A stretch of DNA of 43,858 nt. Origin: Marinosulfonomonas sp. Its GTDB lineage: Bacteria > Pseudomonadota > Alphaproteobacteria > Rhodobacterales > Rhodobacteraceae. Positions 9,071 to 17,299 of this stretch are shown here, in pieces (positions within the stretch are counted from its first letter, which is position 1; each line of letters opens with the position of its first letter). The notes beneath the pieces are model-generated. The model searched no databases, was not told where the DNA came from, and saw nothing but the letters and a program-made list of their open reading frames with translations. Where the stretch lies: positions 1 through 43,858 of the forward strand of contig JALSRG010000105.1 of the NCBI GenBank assembly GCA_026984915.1, given 5' to 3'. The position numbers and the translations under genes are program-made.

Positions 9071-9101
9071 CCTGCGGGTCAGCACCTCTCTGACCCGCAG
9101 G
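9071..9101. terminator. 12-bp stem-loop between convergent genes
   Basis: CCTGCGGGTCAG (9071-9082) and CTGACCCGCAGG (9090-9101) are perfect reverse complements with a 7-nt loop. It lies between rlmH (plus, ends 9025) and the convergent DUF6326-type gene (minus, ends 9120), so it can serve both. Neither side has a T-run, so termination may be Rho-assisted. Confidence 0.65.
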
Positions 9102-9119
9102 GTTCCGTGAGATTGCCGC

Positions 9120-9515
9120 TCATGCGCGTATGTCTTCTTGTATGTTCCCCTGCCACAACCAGGCCAGACAGGCGATGTAGAGCAGGATGATCACCTCGAC
9201 CCCGGCGAAGAACATGTAGTGCGGTTTCAACGACCCGCCGCCGACAACGAACAGGATGGTGACCACGACCGCCAAAAGGTTGGCCCTGCGGCTGGCACGC
9301 GGGCTCAGAGCCCGTGTCAGGTAAATCATCAGAATGGCAATTTCGATGAAACCGGCGGCGACCAACAGGAACAGCGGTGTAATCCTGACGCCTTCGACCG
9401 TGCCACTCGCGACCTGAGTCAGGAATTCCGGAGACATGAAAGACAGGATGTCGGCAAACACCATGTTGAACATGACAACGATCCAGAGGGTCGAGATTTT
9501 GCTGGCACGGGGCAT
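9120..9515 (-). CDS. DUF6326-type small membrane protein
   Basis: A 131-aa protein with four predicted membrane helices at about residues 9-28, 46-66, 78-94 and 100-122. The N-terminal pattern VMFNMVFADILSFMSPEF matches my memory of the DUF6326 family; the function is unknown. It is divergent from a TetR-family regulator whose two predicted operators lie in the 111-bp intergenic region, so it is the likely repression target of that regulator. A role in membrane stress or efflux is inference only. Confidence 0.75.
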   Translation of the reverse strand: MPRASKISTLWIVVMFNMVFADILSFMSPEFLTQVASGTVEGVRITPLFLLVAAGFIEIAILMIYLTRALSPRASRRANLLAVVVTILFVVGGGSLKPHYMFFAGVEVIILLYIACLAWLWQGNIQEDIRA

Positions 9516-9553
9516 GGCCGGGGCTCCGGAATTGCAGTTTTACGCATAAATAT

Positions 9554-9564
9554 TTACAGTGTAA
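9554..9564. promoter_or_regulatory. predicted TetR operator 1
   Basis: The inverted repeat TTAC-AGT-GTAA lies 38 bp upstream of the DUF6326-type start codon. It shares its 9-bp core pattern TACAGYGTA with the site centred 35 bp away. The pairing of two like palindromes in a divergent TetR promoter strongly suggests operators for that regulator. Confidence 0.6.
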
Positions 9565-9586
9565 GTTTGACTGGAGCCAGTCTTAA

Positions 9587-9601
9587 ATATACAGCGTATA
9601 T
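9587..9601. promoter_or_regulatory. predicted TetR operator 2
   Basis: A 15-bp palindrome ATATAC-AGC-GTATAT lies 25 bp upstream of the TetR gene start (9627). Its core TACAGCGTA matches operator 1 at all positions but one. Location near the tetR start suggests autorepression. Confidence 0.65.
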
Positions 9602-9626
9602 AAGTCAAGGCAGCATCGCTCGCCCC

Positions 9627-10301
9627 ATGAGAAAGCCCATGAAAAAAACCGGAAAAACCAGAAAACACCGATCCCTGACCACGCAAATGATTGTGACCCG
9701 TGCCATGGAACTTGCCGACAAGGAAGGTTTCGACACCCTGTCGATGCGCAAGCTGGCCGGTGCGCTGGGTGTGACCGCCATGTCGCTCTACAACCATGTT
9801 GCAGGAAAGGATGATCTGCTCCATCTGATGCTCAACCGGGTGGTCGCAGAGTTTGAAAGCCCGGACATAGGCGGCGCGTGGGAGGAAATGATGCGGCGGC
9901 GGGCGCATTCCATGCGGCGCGCCCTGCTGCGCCATCGCTGGGCACCCATGCTCTTGATGTCGGAAATCGCAATTGGCGAGGAAATCCTGCGCGACACCGA
10001 TGCGACAGTGGGGTGTCTGGTAACTGCGGGCCTGACCTATGCCCAGGCCGACTGGGCCCGGAATGCCATCGACAGCCATGTCTATGGCTATACGCTGCAG
10101 GAGCTGAACTACCCGGTCGCCCCCGAGGAATACAAGGCCGCGGCAAAGCAATACCTGCCGATGATTTCCAAGGCAGACTATCCTTTCATGCACGCCGCGG
10201 CCTTGCAAATCATTGACGGGAAATATGACGGCATGACCAGATTTGATTTCGGGCTGGAGATCATTCTGGACGGGCTGAACCGGTGGCTGGTCAAAGGGTG
10301 A
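9627..10301 (+). CDS. TetR-family transcriptional repressor
   Basis: A 224-aa TetR-type repressor. A basic N-terminal tail is followed by the HTH at about residues 20-70 (MRKLAGALGVTAMSLYNHVA). The C-terminal helical ligand domain is of the TetR_C (Tet-repressor-like) type. Start choice is between ATG 9627 and ATG 9639; the first is used here. The longer in-frame ORF from 9138 overlaps the divergent gene and is not real. It probably represses itself and the divergent DUF6326-type gene through the two TACAGYGTA palindromes. The inducer is unknown. Confidence 0.88.
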   Translation: MRKPMKKTGKTRKHRSLTTQMIVTRAMELADKEGFDTLSMRKLAGALGVTAMSLYNHVAGKDDLLHLMLNRVVAEFESPDIGGAWEEMMRRRAHSMRRALLRHRWAPMLLMSEIAIGEEILRDTDATVGCLVTAGLTYAQADWARNAIDSHVYGYTLQELNYPVAPEEYKAAAKQYLPMISKADYPFMHAAALQIIDGKYDGMTRFDFGLEIILDGLNRWLVKG

Positions 10302-10381
10302 ATTTGCCAACGCTGGCCTTGCATTCCGGTTTTCCGGGGGGCCGAAAGATAAGCATGGCGAGGTGAAGAAGAAAGCCGGGA

Positions 10382-10969
10382 TCAGGCAGTGTAACGGATG
10401 GAGGTCTCCAACGCGTGCAGGAATGACTGCGCCGAAGAACTGGCCGACAGCAGGAGGAACTGATCCTCATCAGTGCGAAGGATGATTGTGCCAAGATGTT
10501 CCATGGAGGTGCGGGCCACATTGCCAATGGCAAAAACACCCCCGTGCAGATCGAGGGGGCAGATCCGCGCCAGAACAGCCCGCACCCGCGCGCCCTGCAC
10601 CGACAATGCCACCCAGCTATCCGTCTGATCCGTTGTATAGGCCGCGCCGCCGATCAGCGCCGCAATCTCTGACTCGGCGTCGGCTGTTGCGTGCTCAAAC
10701 AGCACGAACACCTGTTCCGATCCCAGACGCAGCAACCGGTATTTGTCATTTGCCGCGTTTGCACTCTTGCCGACCTCGGGCAGGGCAGTGCCGAACGCCT
10801 TTTCCAAGGCCGGGCCTGCCGGGTTTCCTCTGGGCAGGGCGATTGATACAATGGCAAGCCCGACTGCCTCTCGCAGAGACAGCCCGGAAAAAACCTGATC
10901 ATAACCGCCGAGAAACGGCATCGGGTGCAATCTGTATTCAGACGCAGGTTCAGACACGGATTTAGACAC
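10382..10969 (-). CDS. soxG: sarcosine oxidase gamma-type subunit (SoxG / MgdD)
   Basis: Last gene of the soxBDAG-order operon. The product is about 195 aa, the usual size for the gamma subunit, which caps the large alpha subunit. I recognise it mainly by position, size and the C-terminal region (RICPLDLHGGVFAIGNVART, then a tail like GcvT-related folds). Initiation is probably at GTG 10969, overlapping the soxA stop by 8 bp; a second GTG lies at 10957. Because of the surrounding methylamine genes it may equally be the MgdD subunit of N-methylglutamate dehydrogenase. Confidence 0.75.
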   Translation of the reverse strand: MSKSVSEPASEYRLHPMPFLGGYDQVFSGLSLREAVGLAIVSIALPRGNPAGPALEKAFGTALPEVGKSANAANDKYRLLRLGSEQVFVLFEHATADAESEIAALIGGAAYTTDQTDSWVALSVQGARVRAVLARICPLDLHGGVFAIGNVARTSMEHLGTIILRTDEDQFLLLSASSSAQSFLHALETSIRYTA

Positions 10970-13910
10970 GGAGCCGTTCTCCTTCCGGATCGAAAAAATG
11001 GGGTGAGGTGATTTCGACTTCGACCTCACGCTTACGGATCGGGTCAACGGCCCGGACAATTTCCCCCATGCGTTCATGGCCGCGGCTGATGAAACCAAGG
11101 CCGATGGAATGGCCAAGCATCGGCGAAAAGGCGACCGACGACATCCAGCCTTGATCATGATCCATATCGGCGGGGTCACCCCGGTTGATGAAATGCGCCC
11201 CGGCAGCCAGGCTTTCGGCGCGGTCCACCGGTTTGAAACCTACCAGACGGACCGCGTCCGGGCGGTTCAATTCCGCCCGTTCTGACAGGACGTTGCCGAT
11301 ACAGTCCTTCTTTTTGGAGACCATCCGCCCCAGCCCGAGATTGAGCGCCGTGGTCTGGCCGTTCAACTCATTACCGGCCGCATGACCCTTTTCAATGCGC
11401 ATCACCCCGAGCGCCTCGGTGCCGTAGGGGATGGCATCAAATTCCTTGCCCGCAGCCATCAACGCCCGGATCATTGCGTCACCAAACCTTGCCGGAACCG
11501 CGATTTCATAGGCCAGTTCACCGGAAAACGAGATGCGGAACAAGCGCGCAGGTGTGCCACCGCACACGCTGAGTGACGCGCAAGCCATGAAAGGAAACGC
11601 CTCGTTCGAGATGTCAAAGGGCGCGTCCACCAGCTTGGCCAGAAGCGCCCGCGCGTTCGGGCCGGCGACAGCGAACTGGGCCCAGCCGTCGGTTGCGGAA
11701 ATCAGGTGCACGTCCAAATCCGGCCAAAGACATTGGCGTGCAAATTCCAGACGCCGGAAAACCAGCACGGCATTGGCGGTTGTCGTGGTCATGACATAGT
11801 GGTTTTCGGCAAGATGCGCGGTGGTGCCGTCGTCATAAGCGATGCCGTCCTCGCGCAGCATCAGGCCATAGCGCACCTTGCCAACCGCAAGTTTGGCAAA
11901 ACCATTGGCGTATATCCTGTTCAGAAACTCGGCCGCGTCACGGCCCTGAATATCTATCTTGCCCAAGGTGGTCACATCGCAGATTCCGACCGAGGCGCGG
12001 GTCATTCTGACCTCTCGGTCCACGGAATCGCGCCAACCCTTTTCACCGGGGCGCGCGAACCATTGGGCCCGCAGCCAGTTGCCGGTTTCAACAAATGTGG
12101 CGCCGTTTTCGCTGGCCCATTTGTGGCTGGGGGTCAGACGATAGGGGCGGAAATCCTTGCCGCGCGCCCGTCCGGCCAAAGCCCCGATCGGCACCGGGGT
12201 GTAAGGCGGCCGGAAAATGGTTGTGCCGGTTTCAGCAATCGTTTTGCCGGTACATTCCGCCATGATCGCCAGAGCCGGAATATTGGCGGTTCTGCCTTGG
12301 TCGGTGGCCATGCCGAGTGTTGTATAACGCTTCAGATGCTCGACCGAGCGGAAGCCTTCCTGATGCGCAAGTTTTACGTCCTTGACGGTTACGTCATTCT
12401 GAAAGTCGAGCCAGGCCCGGCCCCGGCCCGCGCGTACATGCCAGAAAGCCTCAAGTGTGCGGGGTTCATCCTCGGCCACAGGTGCCTGCGAGCGTGACGG
12501 GGTGAAGCCTAGCGATTTGAGTGCGGCATTGGCGGTGGCGTGCCCCTCTTTCAGGGCGGCTGCAAGCGTCAGGGTGCCGTTTGCCGCGCCCGCCACTGTC
12601 ATCCCCGGCGGCAGATCACCACCCGGTACGAACGCTGAAATATCATTGTCCCAGACCGGCCGACCGCGTTGATGACAGGTCAGATGGACATTGGGATTCC
12701 AGCCACCAGAGACCGCCAGACAATCAGCCGGGATACGCTGGCCCGTGTTCAGGGTAATGGCCTTGATCCCCTTGCGCCCCGCGGTGCCGGTAACATGGGC
12801 GCCAGTCATGATCACCACACCGGGAATGGACGCCAGAGGCCTGATCTTGCGGGTATCTATGATGGCAGTGATCTCAACACCCTTGCCAGCCAGATCCGTG
12901 GCGGTGCGCCAGCCGTCATCGTTGTTGGTAAACACCGCGACGCGGCGGCCTGGTGTCACACCAAAGCGGTTGGCATATGTGCGCACGGCACCTGCCAGCA
13001 TCACACCCGGCCGGTCATTGTTGGCAAAAGCGATCGGGCGTTCCGTTGCCCCGGCCGCGAGGATCGAGCGCCTGGCATAAACCCGCCAAAGGATCTGGCG
13101 CGGCGCACCTGTGGTATCGGCGAGATGATCGGTCCGCCGTTCCAGCGCACCGAAAATCCCATGATCATAGGCCCCGTAAACCGTTGTCCGGGGCATCAGG
13201 CGGACATTACCCATAGCCGCCAGTTCGCCGCCTGCCGCCGCCGCCCAAGCAGAACCCATCTGCCCGCCAATTTGCATCGTTTCCGCATTCAGACGCCCCC
13301 CGAGGACAAAATCCTCATCCGCGAGAACGACCCTGGCGCCGCTGCGACCTGCGGCAAGGGCTGCCGCCAGCCCGGCCGGACCGGCACCGATCACCAAAAG
13401 GTCACAATGCAGAAAACCCTTGTCATAAAAATCGGGGTCGCTCTGGCCTGAGAGCCGGCCCAGCCCGGCCGAGGCGCGGATTATCGGTTCATAAAACTTC
13501 TCCCAGAACGCCTTGGGCCACATGAATGTCTTGTAATAAAACCCGGCGGACAAAAACGGCGACAACAAATCTGTAGCCGCCATCAGATCAAATTCGAGTG
13601 AGCCACGGTGGTTCTGACTGCGGGCCTCAAGCCCATCAAACAGCTCGGCAACGGTGGCCCGTGTGTTTGGCTCACAATGCGCATCCCGGCGCAGTTCGAC
13701 CAATGCATTCGGTTCTTCGGACCCGGCGGAGAATATGCCGCGGGGCCGATGATATTTGAAGCTCCGCCCGACCAGCCGCTGCCCGTTGGCAAGCAGGGCC
13801 GAGGCCAGAGTGTCACCCGCATAACCCTGCATTGCCTTGCCATTGAAAGTAAAGTGCAAGGCCTGCGTTCGGTCTGTCAGACCGCCGTTTATCCGGTGTG
13901 GCTGGCTCAT
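10962..13910 (-). CDS. soxA: sarcosine oxidase alpha-type subunit (SoxA / MgdC)
   Basis: A 982-aa alpha subunit of the heterotetrameric enzyme that oxidatively demethylates an N-methyl amino acid, using NAD+ and FAD, and passes the one-carbon unit to tetrahydrofolate. Domains in order: a ferredoxin-like Fer2_4 domain without a cluster (about 15-100, with GRSFKYHRPRGIFSAG); an FAD/NAD Rossmann domain starting LLVIGAGPAGLAAALAAG (about 171-188); and a C-terminal GcvT-like folate domain (from about residue 600), ending in the aminomethyltransferase C-terminal barrel. Full length for the family. It overlaps soxD by 4 bp (ATGA). Substrate is either sarcosine or N-methylglutamate; nearby gmaS-mgsABC favours the latter. 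Confidence 0.9.
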   Translation of the reverse strand: MSQPHRINGGLTDRTQALHFTFNGKAMQGYAGDTLASALLANGQRLVGRSFKYHRPRGIFSAGSEEPNALVELRRDAHCEPNTRATVAELFDGLEARSQNHRGSLEFDLMAATDLLSPFLSAGFYYKTFMWPKAFWEKFYEPIIRASAGLGRLSGQSDPDFYDKGFLHCDLLVIGAGPAGLAAALAAGRSGARVVLADEDFVLGGRLNAETMQIGGQMGSAWAAAAGGELAAMGNVRLMPRTTVYGAYDHGIFGALERRTDHLADTTGAPRQILWRVYARRSILAAGATERPIAFANNDRPGVMLAGAVRTYANRFGVTPGRRVAVFTNNDDGWRTATDLAGKGVEITAIIDTRKIRPLASIPGVVIMTGAHVTGTAGRKGIKAITLNTGQRIPADCLAVSGGWNPNVHLTCHQRGRPVWDNDISAFVPGGDLPPGMTVAGAANGTLTLAAALKEGHATANAALKSLGFTPSRSQAPVAEDEPRTLEAFWHVRAGRGRAWLDFQNDVTVKDVKLAHQEGFRSVEHLKRYTTLGMATDQGRTANIPALAIMAECTGKTIAETGTTIFRPPYTPVPIGALAGRARGKDFRPYRLTPSHKWASENGATFVETGNWLRAQWFARPGEKGWRDSVDREVRMTRASVGICDVTTLGKIDIQGRDAAEFLNRIYANGFAKLAVGKVRYGLMLREDGIAYDDGTTAHLAENHYVMTTTTANAVLVFRRLEFARQCLWPDLDVHLISATDGWAQFAVAGPNARALLAKLVDAPFDISNEAFPFMACASLSVCGGTPARLFRISFSGELAYEIAVPARFGDAMIRALMAAGKEFDAIPYGTEALGVMRIEKGHAAGNELNGQTTALNLGLGRMVSKKKDCIGNVLSERAELNRPDAVRLVGFKPVDRAESLAAGAHFINRGDPADMDHDQGWMSSVAFSPMLGHSIGLGFISRGHERMGEIVRAVDPIRKREVEVEITSPHFFDPEGERLRV

Positions 13911-14194
13911 CTGCTGCGCCCCCGTTTGCGGGCAACGTCGGTGGCAAGCTCGACTTTGATGATTTCATGAGTCAGGGTATTGCGCGTGACGACCAGCCAG
14001 GAGCGATCACCCTGTTCATGATACCAGAGTTCGCGGTGATTTCCGACCGGATTATCGCGCAAATACAGATAGTCATGGAATTTTTCCGCTGCGAGCGGAT
14101 CCTGCCAATCGGGCCGGTCGATCAGGGAGGCATCGCCAAGATAGACGAATTCTGCCGCGTCGCGGGGGCCCAGGAGAGGGTGATTGATGATCAT
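13907..14194 (-). CDS. soxD: sarcosine oxidase delta-type subunit (SoxD / MgdB), altered zinc site
   Basis: A 95-aa delta subunit. Family landmarks are GPRDAAEF near the N-terminus and the HRELWYHEQGDRSWLVVTR and NTLTHEI regions. In sarcosine oxidases the delta subunit has an N-terminal CPxCGPR motif and a downstream His plus Cys that together bind zinc. Here the first Cys is His5, the second is Leu8, His59 is kept, and the last Cys is Asp63. Either zinc is lost or it is held by a different ligand set. It sits 11 bp after soxB and overlaps soxA by 4 bp, so it is clearly part of the operon. Confidence 0.85.
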   Translation of the reverse strand: MIINHPLLGPRDAAEFVYLGDASLIDRPDWQDPLAAEKFHDYLYLRDNPVGNHRELWYHEQGDRSWLVVTRNTLTHEIIKVELATDVARKRGRSR

Positions 14195-14205
14195 TCAGCG
14201 TTCTC

Positions 14206-15456
14206 CTAATGCAGGTTCGGTTGGGCGCCCTGGCCCTTTTCGTCGATCAGGTGGCCACGTGCGAACCGGTCCAGGCGGTATTCGGTCGCGGTCGGGTGCG
14301 GGGTGTCTTTGGCCAGCAGATGGGCATAGCAGTATCCGCTTGCCGGTGTGGCCTTGAAGCCGCCGTAACACCAGCCGCCGTTGAAATAGAGCCCGTCGAT
14401 ATGTGTCTTGTCGATAAAGGGAGAGCCGTCCATCGACATATCCATGATCCCGCCCCAGGAGCGCAGCAGGCGGGCCCGCCCGATCATCGGCATGATTGCC
14501 ATGCCGCCCTCGCACACGTCCTCGACCACGGGAAGATTGCCGCGCTGTGCGTAAGAGTTGTAACCGTCGATATCACCACCAAACACCAACCCGCCCTTGT
14601 CGGACTGGCTGACATAGAAATGTCCGGCACCAAAGGTGATCACCCCTGGCAACAGCGGCTTCAACCCTTCGGTGACAAAGGCCTGCAACACGTGGCTTTC
14701 GATCGGCAATCGCATACCTGCGAGCGCCATGACCCGGCTGGAAGACCCGGCCACGCAAACGGCGGTTTTTCCGGCCCGGATATTGCCACGCGTGGTCTCG
14801 ACCCCACGACAGATACCGTTGTCGATATTGAAACCCGTGACTTCGCAGTTCTGGATGATATCCACGCCCAGACTGTCAGCGCCGCGGGCATACCCCCAGG
14901 CCACCGCATCATGACGCACCGTTCCGCCGCGTCGCTGGAACAGCCCGCCCCTGATCGGAAAGCGGGCATTGTCAAAGTCAAGGAACGGCAGTTCCCGGCG
15001 CAACTGCGCCGCGTCCACAAGTTCGGCATCGGCACCAGCCAGAAGCATTGCATTGGCACGTCGCGCAAAGGCATCCCGCTGCGGGTCTGAATGAATAAGG
15101 TTCAGGATAGACCGCTGACTGACCATCGCATTATAGTTGAAATCCTGCTCCAGACCTTCCCAGAGTTTTAGCGAAAACTCGTAAAACGGCTCATTTCCCG
15201 GCAACAGATAGTTCGAACGGATGATCGTTGTGTTTCGCCCGACATTGCCCGAGCCGATCCACCCCTTTTCAAGCACGGCAATGTTTTGCTGTCCGAATTG
15301 TTTTGCAAGATAGTAGGCCGTCGCCAGCCCGTGGCCACCGCCACCGACGATAACGACATCGTACTGCGGCTTTGGCTCCGGGTCGCGCCACACGGGTTTC
15401 CAGCCCCGGTTTCCGGTAAGGCCTTCCAAAAGTACCCGCATTGCCGAATAGCGCAT
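14206..15456 (-). CDS. soxB: sarcosine oxidase beta-type subunit (SoxB / MgdA)
   Basis: A 416-aa flavoprotein subunit that carries the amine oxidation site. It begins MRYSAMRVLLEGLTGNRGW, as in the family, followed by the FAD-binding YDVVIVGGGGHGLATAYYLA (about 32-51). His182 in GGTVRHDAVAWGYARG matches the family His that holds FMN covalently. First gene of the operon. The in-frame ATG at 15492 would add 12 residues; 15456 is preferred from family length. It is divergent from the GlxA/AraC regulator, with about 85 bp between starts, which probably controls it. Confidence 0.9.
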   Translation of the reverse strand: MRYSAMRVLLEGLTGNRGWKPVWRDPEPKPQYDVVIVGGGGHGLATAYYLAKQFGQQNIAVLEKGWIGSGNVGRNTTIIRSNYLLPGNEPFYEFSLKLWEGLEQDFNYNAMVSQRSILNLIHSDPQRDAFARRANAMLLAGADAELVDAAQLRRELPFLDFDNARFPIRGGLFQRRGGTVRHDAVAWGYARGADSLGVDIIQNCEVTGFNIDNGICRGVETTRGNIRAGKTAVCVAGSSSRVMALAGMRLPIESHVLQAFVTEGLKPLLPGVITFGAGHFYVSQSDKGGLVFGGDIDGYNSYAQRGNLPVVEDVCEGGMAIMPMIGRARLLRSWGGIMDMSMDGSPFIDKTHIDGLYFNGGWCYGGFKATPASGYCYAHLLAKDTPHPTATEYRLDRFARGHLIDEKGQGAQPNLH

Positions 15457-15541
15457 CACGTGATTCCATTTTTCAACTGCCCCAATGCTCACCCGGTCGG
15501 GGTGGCTATACTTTCACGAAAAAGACGATTACTTTCCCAAA

Positions 15542-16513
15542 ATGGCCGAAACTGGTTTGAAACAGGCGACGCGGCGGATTGGCATCCTGCCCCTCGACCA
15601 TTTTGCACTGATGTCTTACGCAGCCTGCGTCGAGCCGCTGCGCGCGGCCAATCTGCTCAGCCAGAAACCCCTGTACGAGGTGATCAACATCTCTCCGGAT
15701 GGTCTGGCGGTGGGCAGTTCGGGGCAGGCATTCATCAATTGCCAGGCCACGACCGAGGCAGACCTGAATCTTGATTACCTGTTTGTCATTGCCGGTGGCG
15801 ACCCGACGAAACTCTTTGACACGACAATCATGTACTGGTTGCAGCGACTTGCCCGTTTCGGGGTGCGCATAGGCGGGGTTTCGGGAGGGCCGCTGATTCT
15901 GGCAAAGGCAGGGCTGATGGATGGGCGGCGGATGACAGTGCACTGGGAACATGCAGAAGCTTTGGCCGAGGTGTCACCCAGCCTGCTGATCGAACGTTCC
16001 TTGTACGTGATTGACCGCGACAGGGTAACCTGCGCCGGGGGGCTGGCGGCAATGGACATGATGCATGCGCTCATTTCCCAGCACCACGGCGCCATGTTTG
16101 CCCGCATGGTGAGCGACTGGTTTCTTCACACCGATATCCGGCCTTCAGCCGGGCCGCAAAGGGGAGGGTTGGTCGAACGTGTGGGCACGACAAATGCCGC
16201 CATCCTTGATGCGGTTGCGGCGATGGAACACCATATTGCCGATCCGCTTGGGCTGCCGCAACTGGCAACCGTGTCAGGTGTGTCCTCCCGGCAATTGAAC
16301 CGTCTGTTCCGCGACCATCTGAACACCCGCACGATGGCATACTACCGAAGGCTTCGGCTGGAAAAGGCGGATAATCTGCTGCGCAATTCTTCGCTGAGCC
16401 TGACCGAGATTGCCCTGGCCACCGGCTTTGCCAGCTCTTCGCATTTTTCAAGCGCTTACCGGGGCCTGTTTGGCCGGCCCCCATCAGCCCCCAGGGCCAG
16501 GCTTGCGGGATAG
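15542..16513 (+). CDS. GlxA-type AraC-family transcriptional regulator
   Basis: A 323-aa regulator with an N-terminal DJ-1/PfpI-like (GATase1-like) domain (about residues 10-190) and a C-terminal AraC HTH pair (about 225-315, including LATVSGVSSRQLNRLFRDHL and LTEIALATGFASSSHFSSAY). The usual nucleophile Cys of the PfpI fold is replaced in GVSGGPLILAKAG, as expected for a ligand sensor. Relatives (GbdR, SouR, CdhR) control glycine betaine, sarcosine and carnitine catabolism. Divergent from soxB, so control of soxBDAG is likely. An upstream in-frame ATG at 15485 is the alternative start. Confidence 0.9.
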   Translation: MAETGLKQATRRIGILPLDHFALMSYAACVEPLRAANLLSQKPLYEVINISPDGLAVGSSGQAFINCQATTEADLNLDYLFVIAGGDPTKLFDTTIMYWLQRLARFGVRIGGVSGGPLILAKAGLMDGRRMTVHWEHAEALAEVSPSLLIERSLYVIDRDRVTCAGGLAAMDMMHALISQHHGAMFARMVSDWFLHTDIRPSAGPQRGGLVERVGTTNAAILDAVAAMEHHIADPLGLPQLATVSGVSSRQLNRLFRDHLNTRTMAYYRRLRLEKADNLLRNSSLSLTEIALATGFASSSHFSSAYRGLFGRPPSAPRARLAG

Positions 16514-16558
16514 TTCGGTCGCTCTTAGGCTGGGCGCAAACAGCAAGGGAATGACGTC

Positions 16559-17278
16559 ATGGACATACTCGTTTTGATGCATGCGGATGTAGAGCACCCC
16601 GGCGTGTTCCGCAGATTTCTCCAAGAGGATGGCCACCGATGGGACGGGATTGCCCTGCAATCCGGCCAGAGCATCCCGGACATCAGCGATTATCAGGCCC
16701 TCTGGGTTATGGGGGGGCCGATGGATGTATGGCAGGAAGATGAATTCCCCTGGTTGCAGGAAGAAAAACAGTTTATTTACAAAGCAGTGGTGGAAAAGGG
16801 GGTTCCTTTCCTCGGGCTTTGTCTGGGCCACCAGCTATTGGCCGAGGCGCTGGGCGGCAAGGTCGGAAAATCGCGCAAGCCAGAGATCGGGGTCATGGAT
16901 GTTCAACTGACCGAGGCCGGTGCCACCGGGATTTTCTTTGATGACTTTCCCGACAAGTTTCACAGCCTGCAATGGCATTCGGCGGAAATCGAGAAAATGC
17001 CCGCCGGAGCCGCCTGTCTGGCGACCTCGCCGGATTGCGCGGTGCAGGCCATGCGGTGGGGCAACCGGGCATATTCGGTTCAGTTTCATCTGGAAGTCGA
17101 GGCGGAAACAGTGCCGGACTGGGCCGGGATTCCGGCCTATGCAGAAGCGCTTGAAAAGGCACTGGGCGCCGGTGCGGTGGCCAGGCTGGAAAAGGATGTC
17201 GCATCCAGCTTGCCGGAATTCAACAAACTGGCTGAACGGCTCTATCTGAACTGGTTGCAGACCGCGGCATGCGCCTAG
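16559..17278 (+). CDS. class-I glutamine amidotransferase (GMP-synthase-like)
   Basis: A 239-aa standalone type-1 GATase. The catalytic triad is visible: Cys88 in FLGLCLGHQLLAEALGG, and His177 and Glu179 in SVQFHLEVE. No synthase partner domain is attached. It lies 45 bp after the AraC gene on the same strand. Standalone class-I GATases include gamma-glutamyl hydrolases such as PuuD, which cleave a gamma-glutamyl amide. Given the DAO oxidase and GS-like ligase 0.9-2.3 kb further on, hydrolysis of a gamma-glutamyl amide intermediate is a reasonable but unproven role. Confidence 0.85.
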   Translation: MDILVLMHADVEHPGVFRRFLQEDGHRWDGIALQSGQSIPDISDYQALWVMGGPMDVWQEDEFPWLQEEKQFIYKAVVEKGVPFLGLCLGHQLLAEALGGKVGKSRKPEIGVMDVQLTEAGATGIFFDDFPDKFHSLQWHSAEIEKMPAGAACLATSPDCAVQAMRWGNRAYSVQFHLEVEAETVPDWAGIPAYAEALEKALGAGAVARLEKDVASSLPEFNKLAERLYLNWLQTAACA

Positions 17279-17299
17279 CCGCCCCTATTTGTTGCCCGG

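Noticed and set aside
15490-15504. CACCC-N5-GGGTG inverted repeat between soxB and the AraC gene
   Set aside because: Arms are only 5 bp and GC-only in a GC-rich region, and AraC-type regulators usually bind direct repeats.
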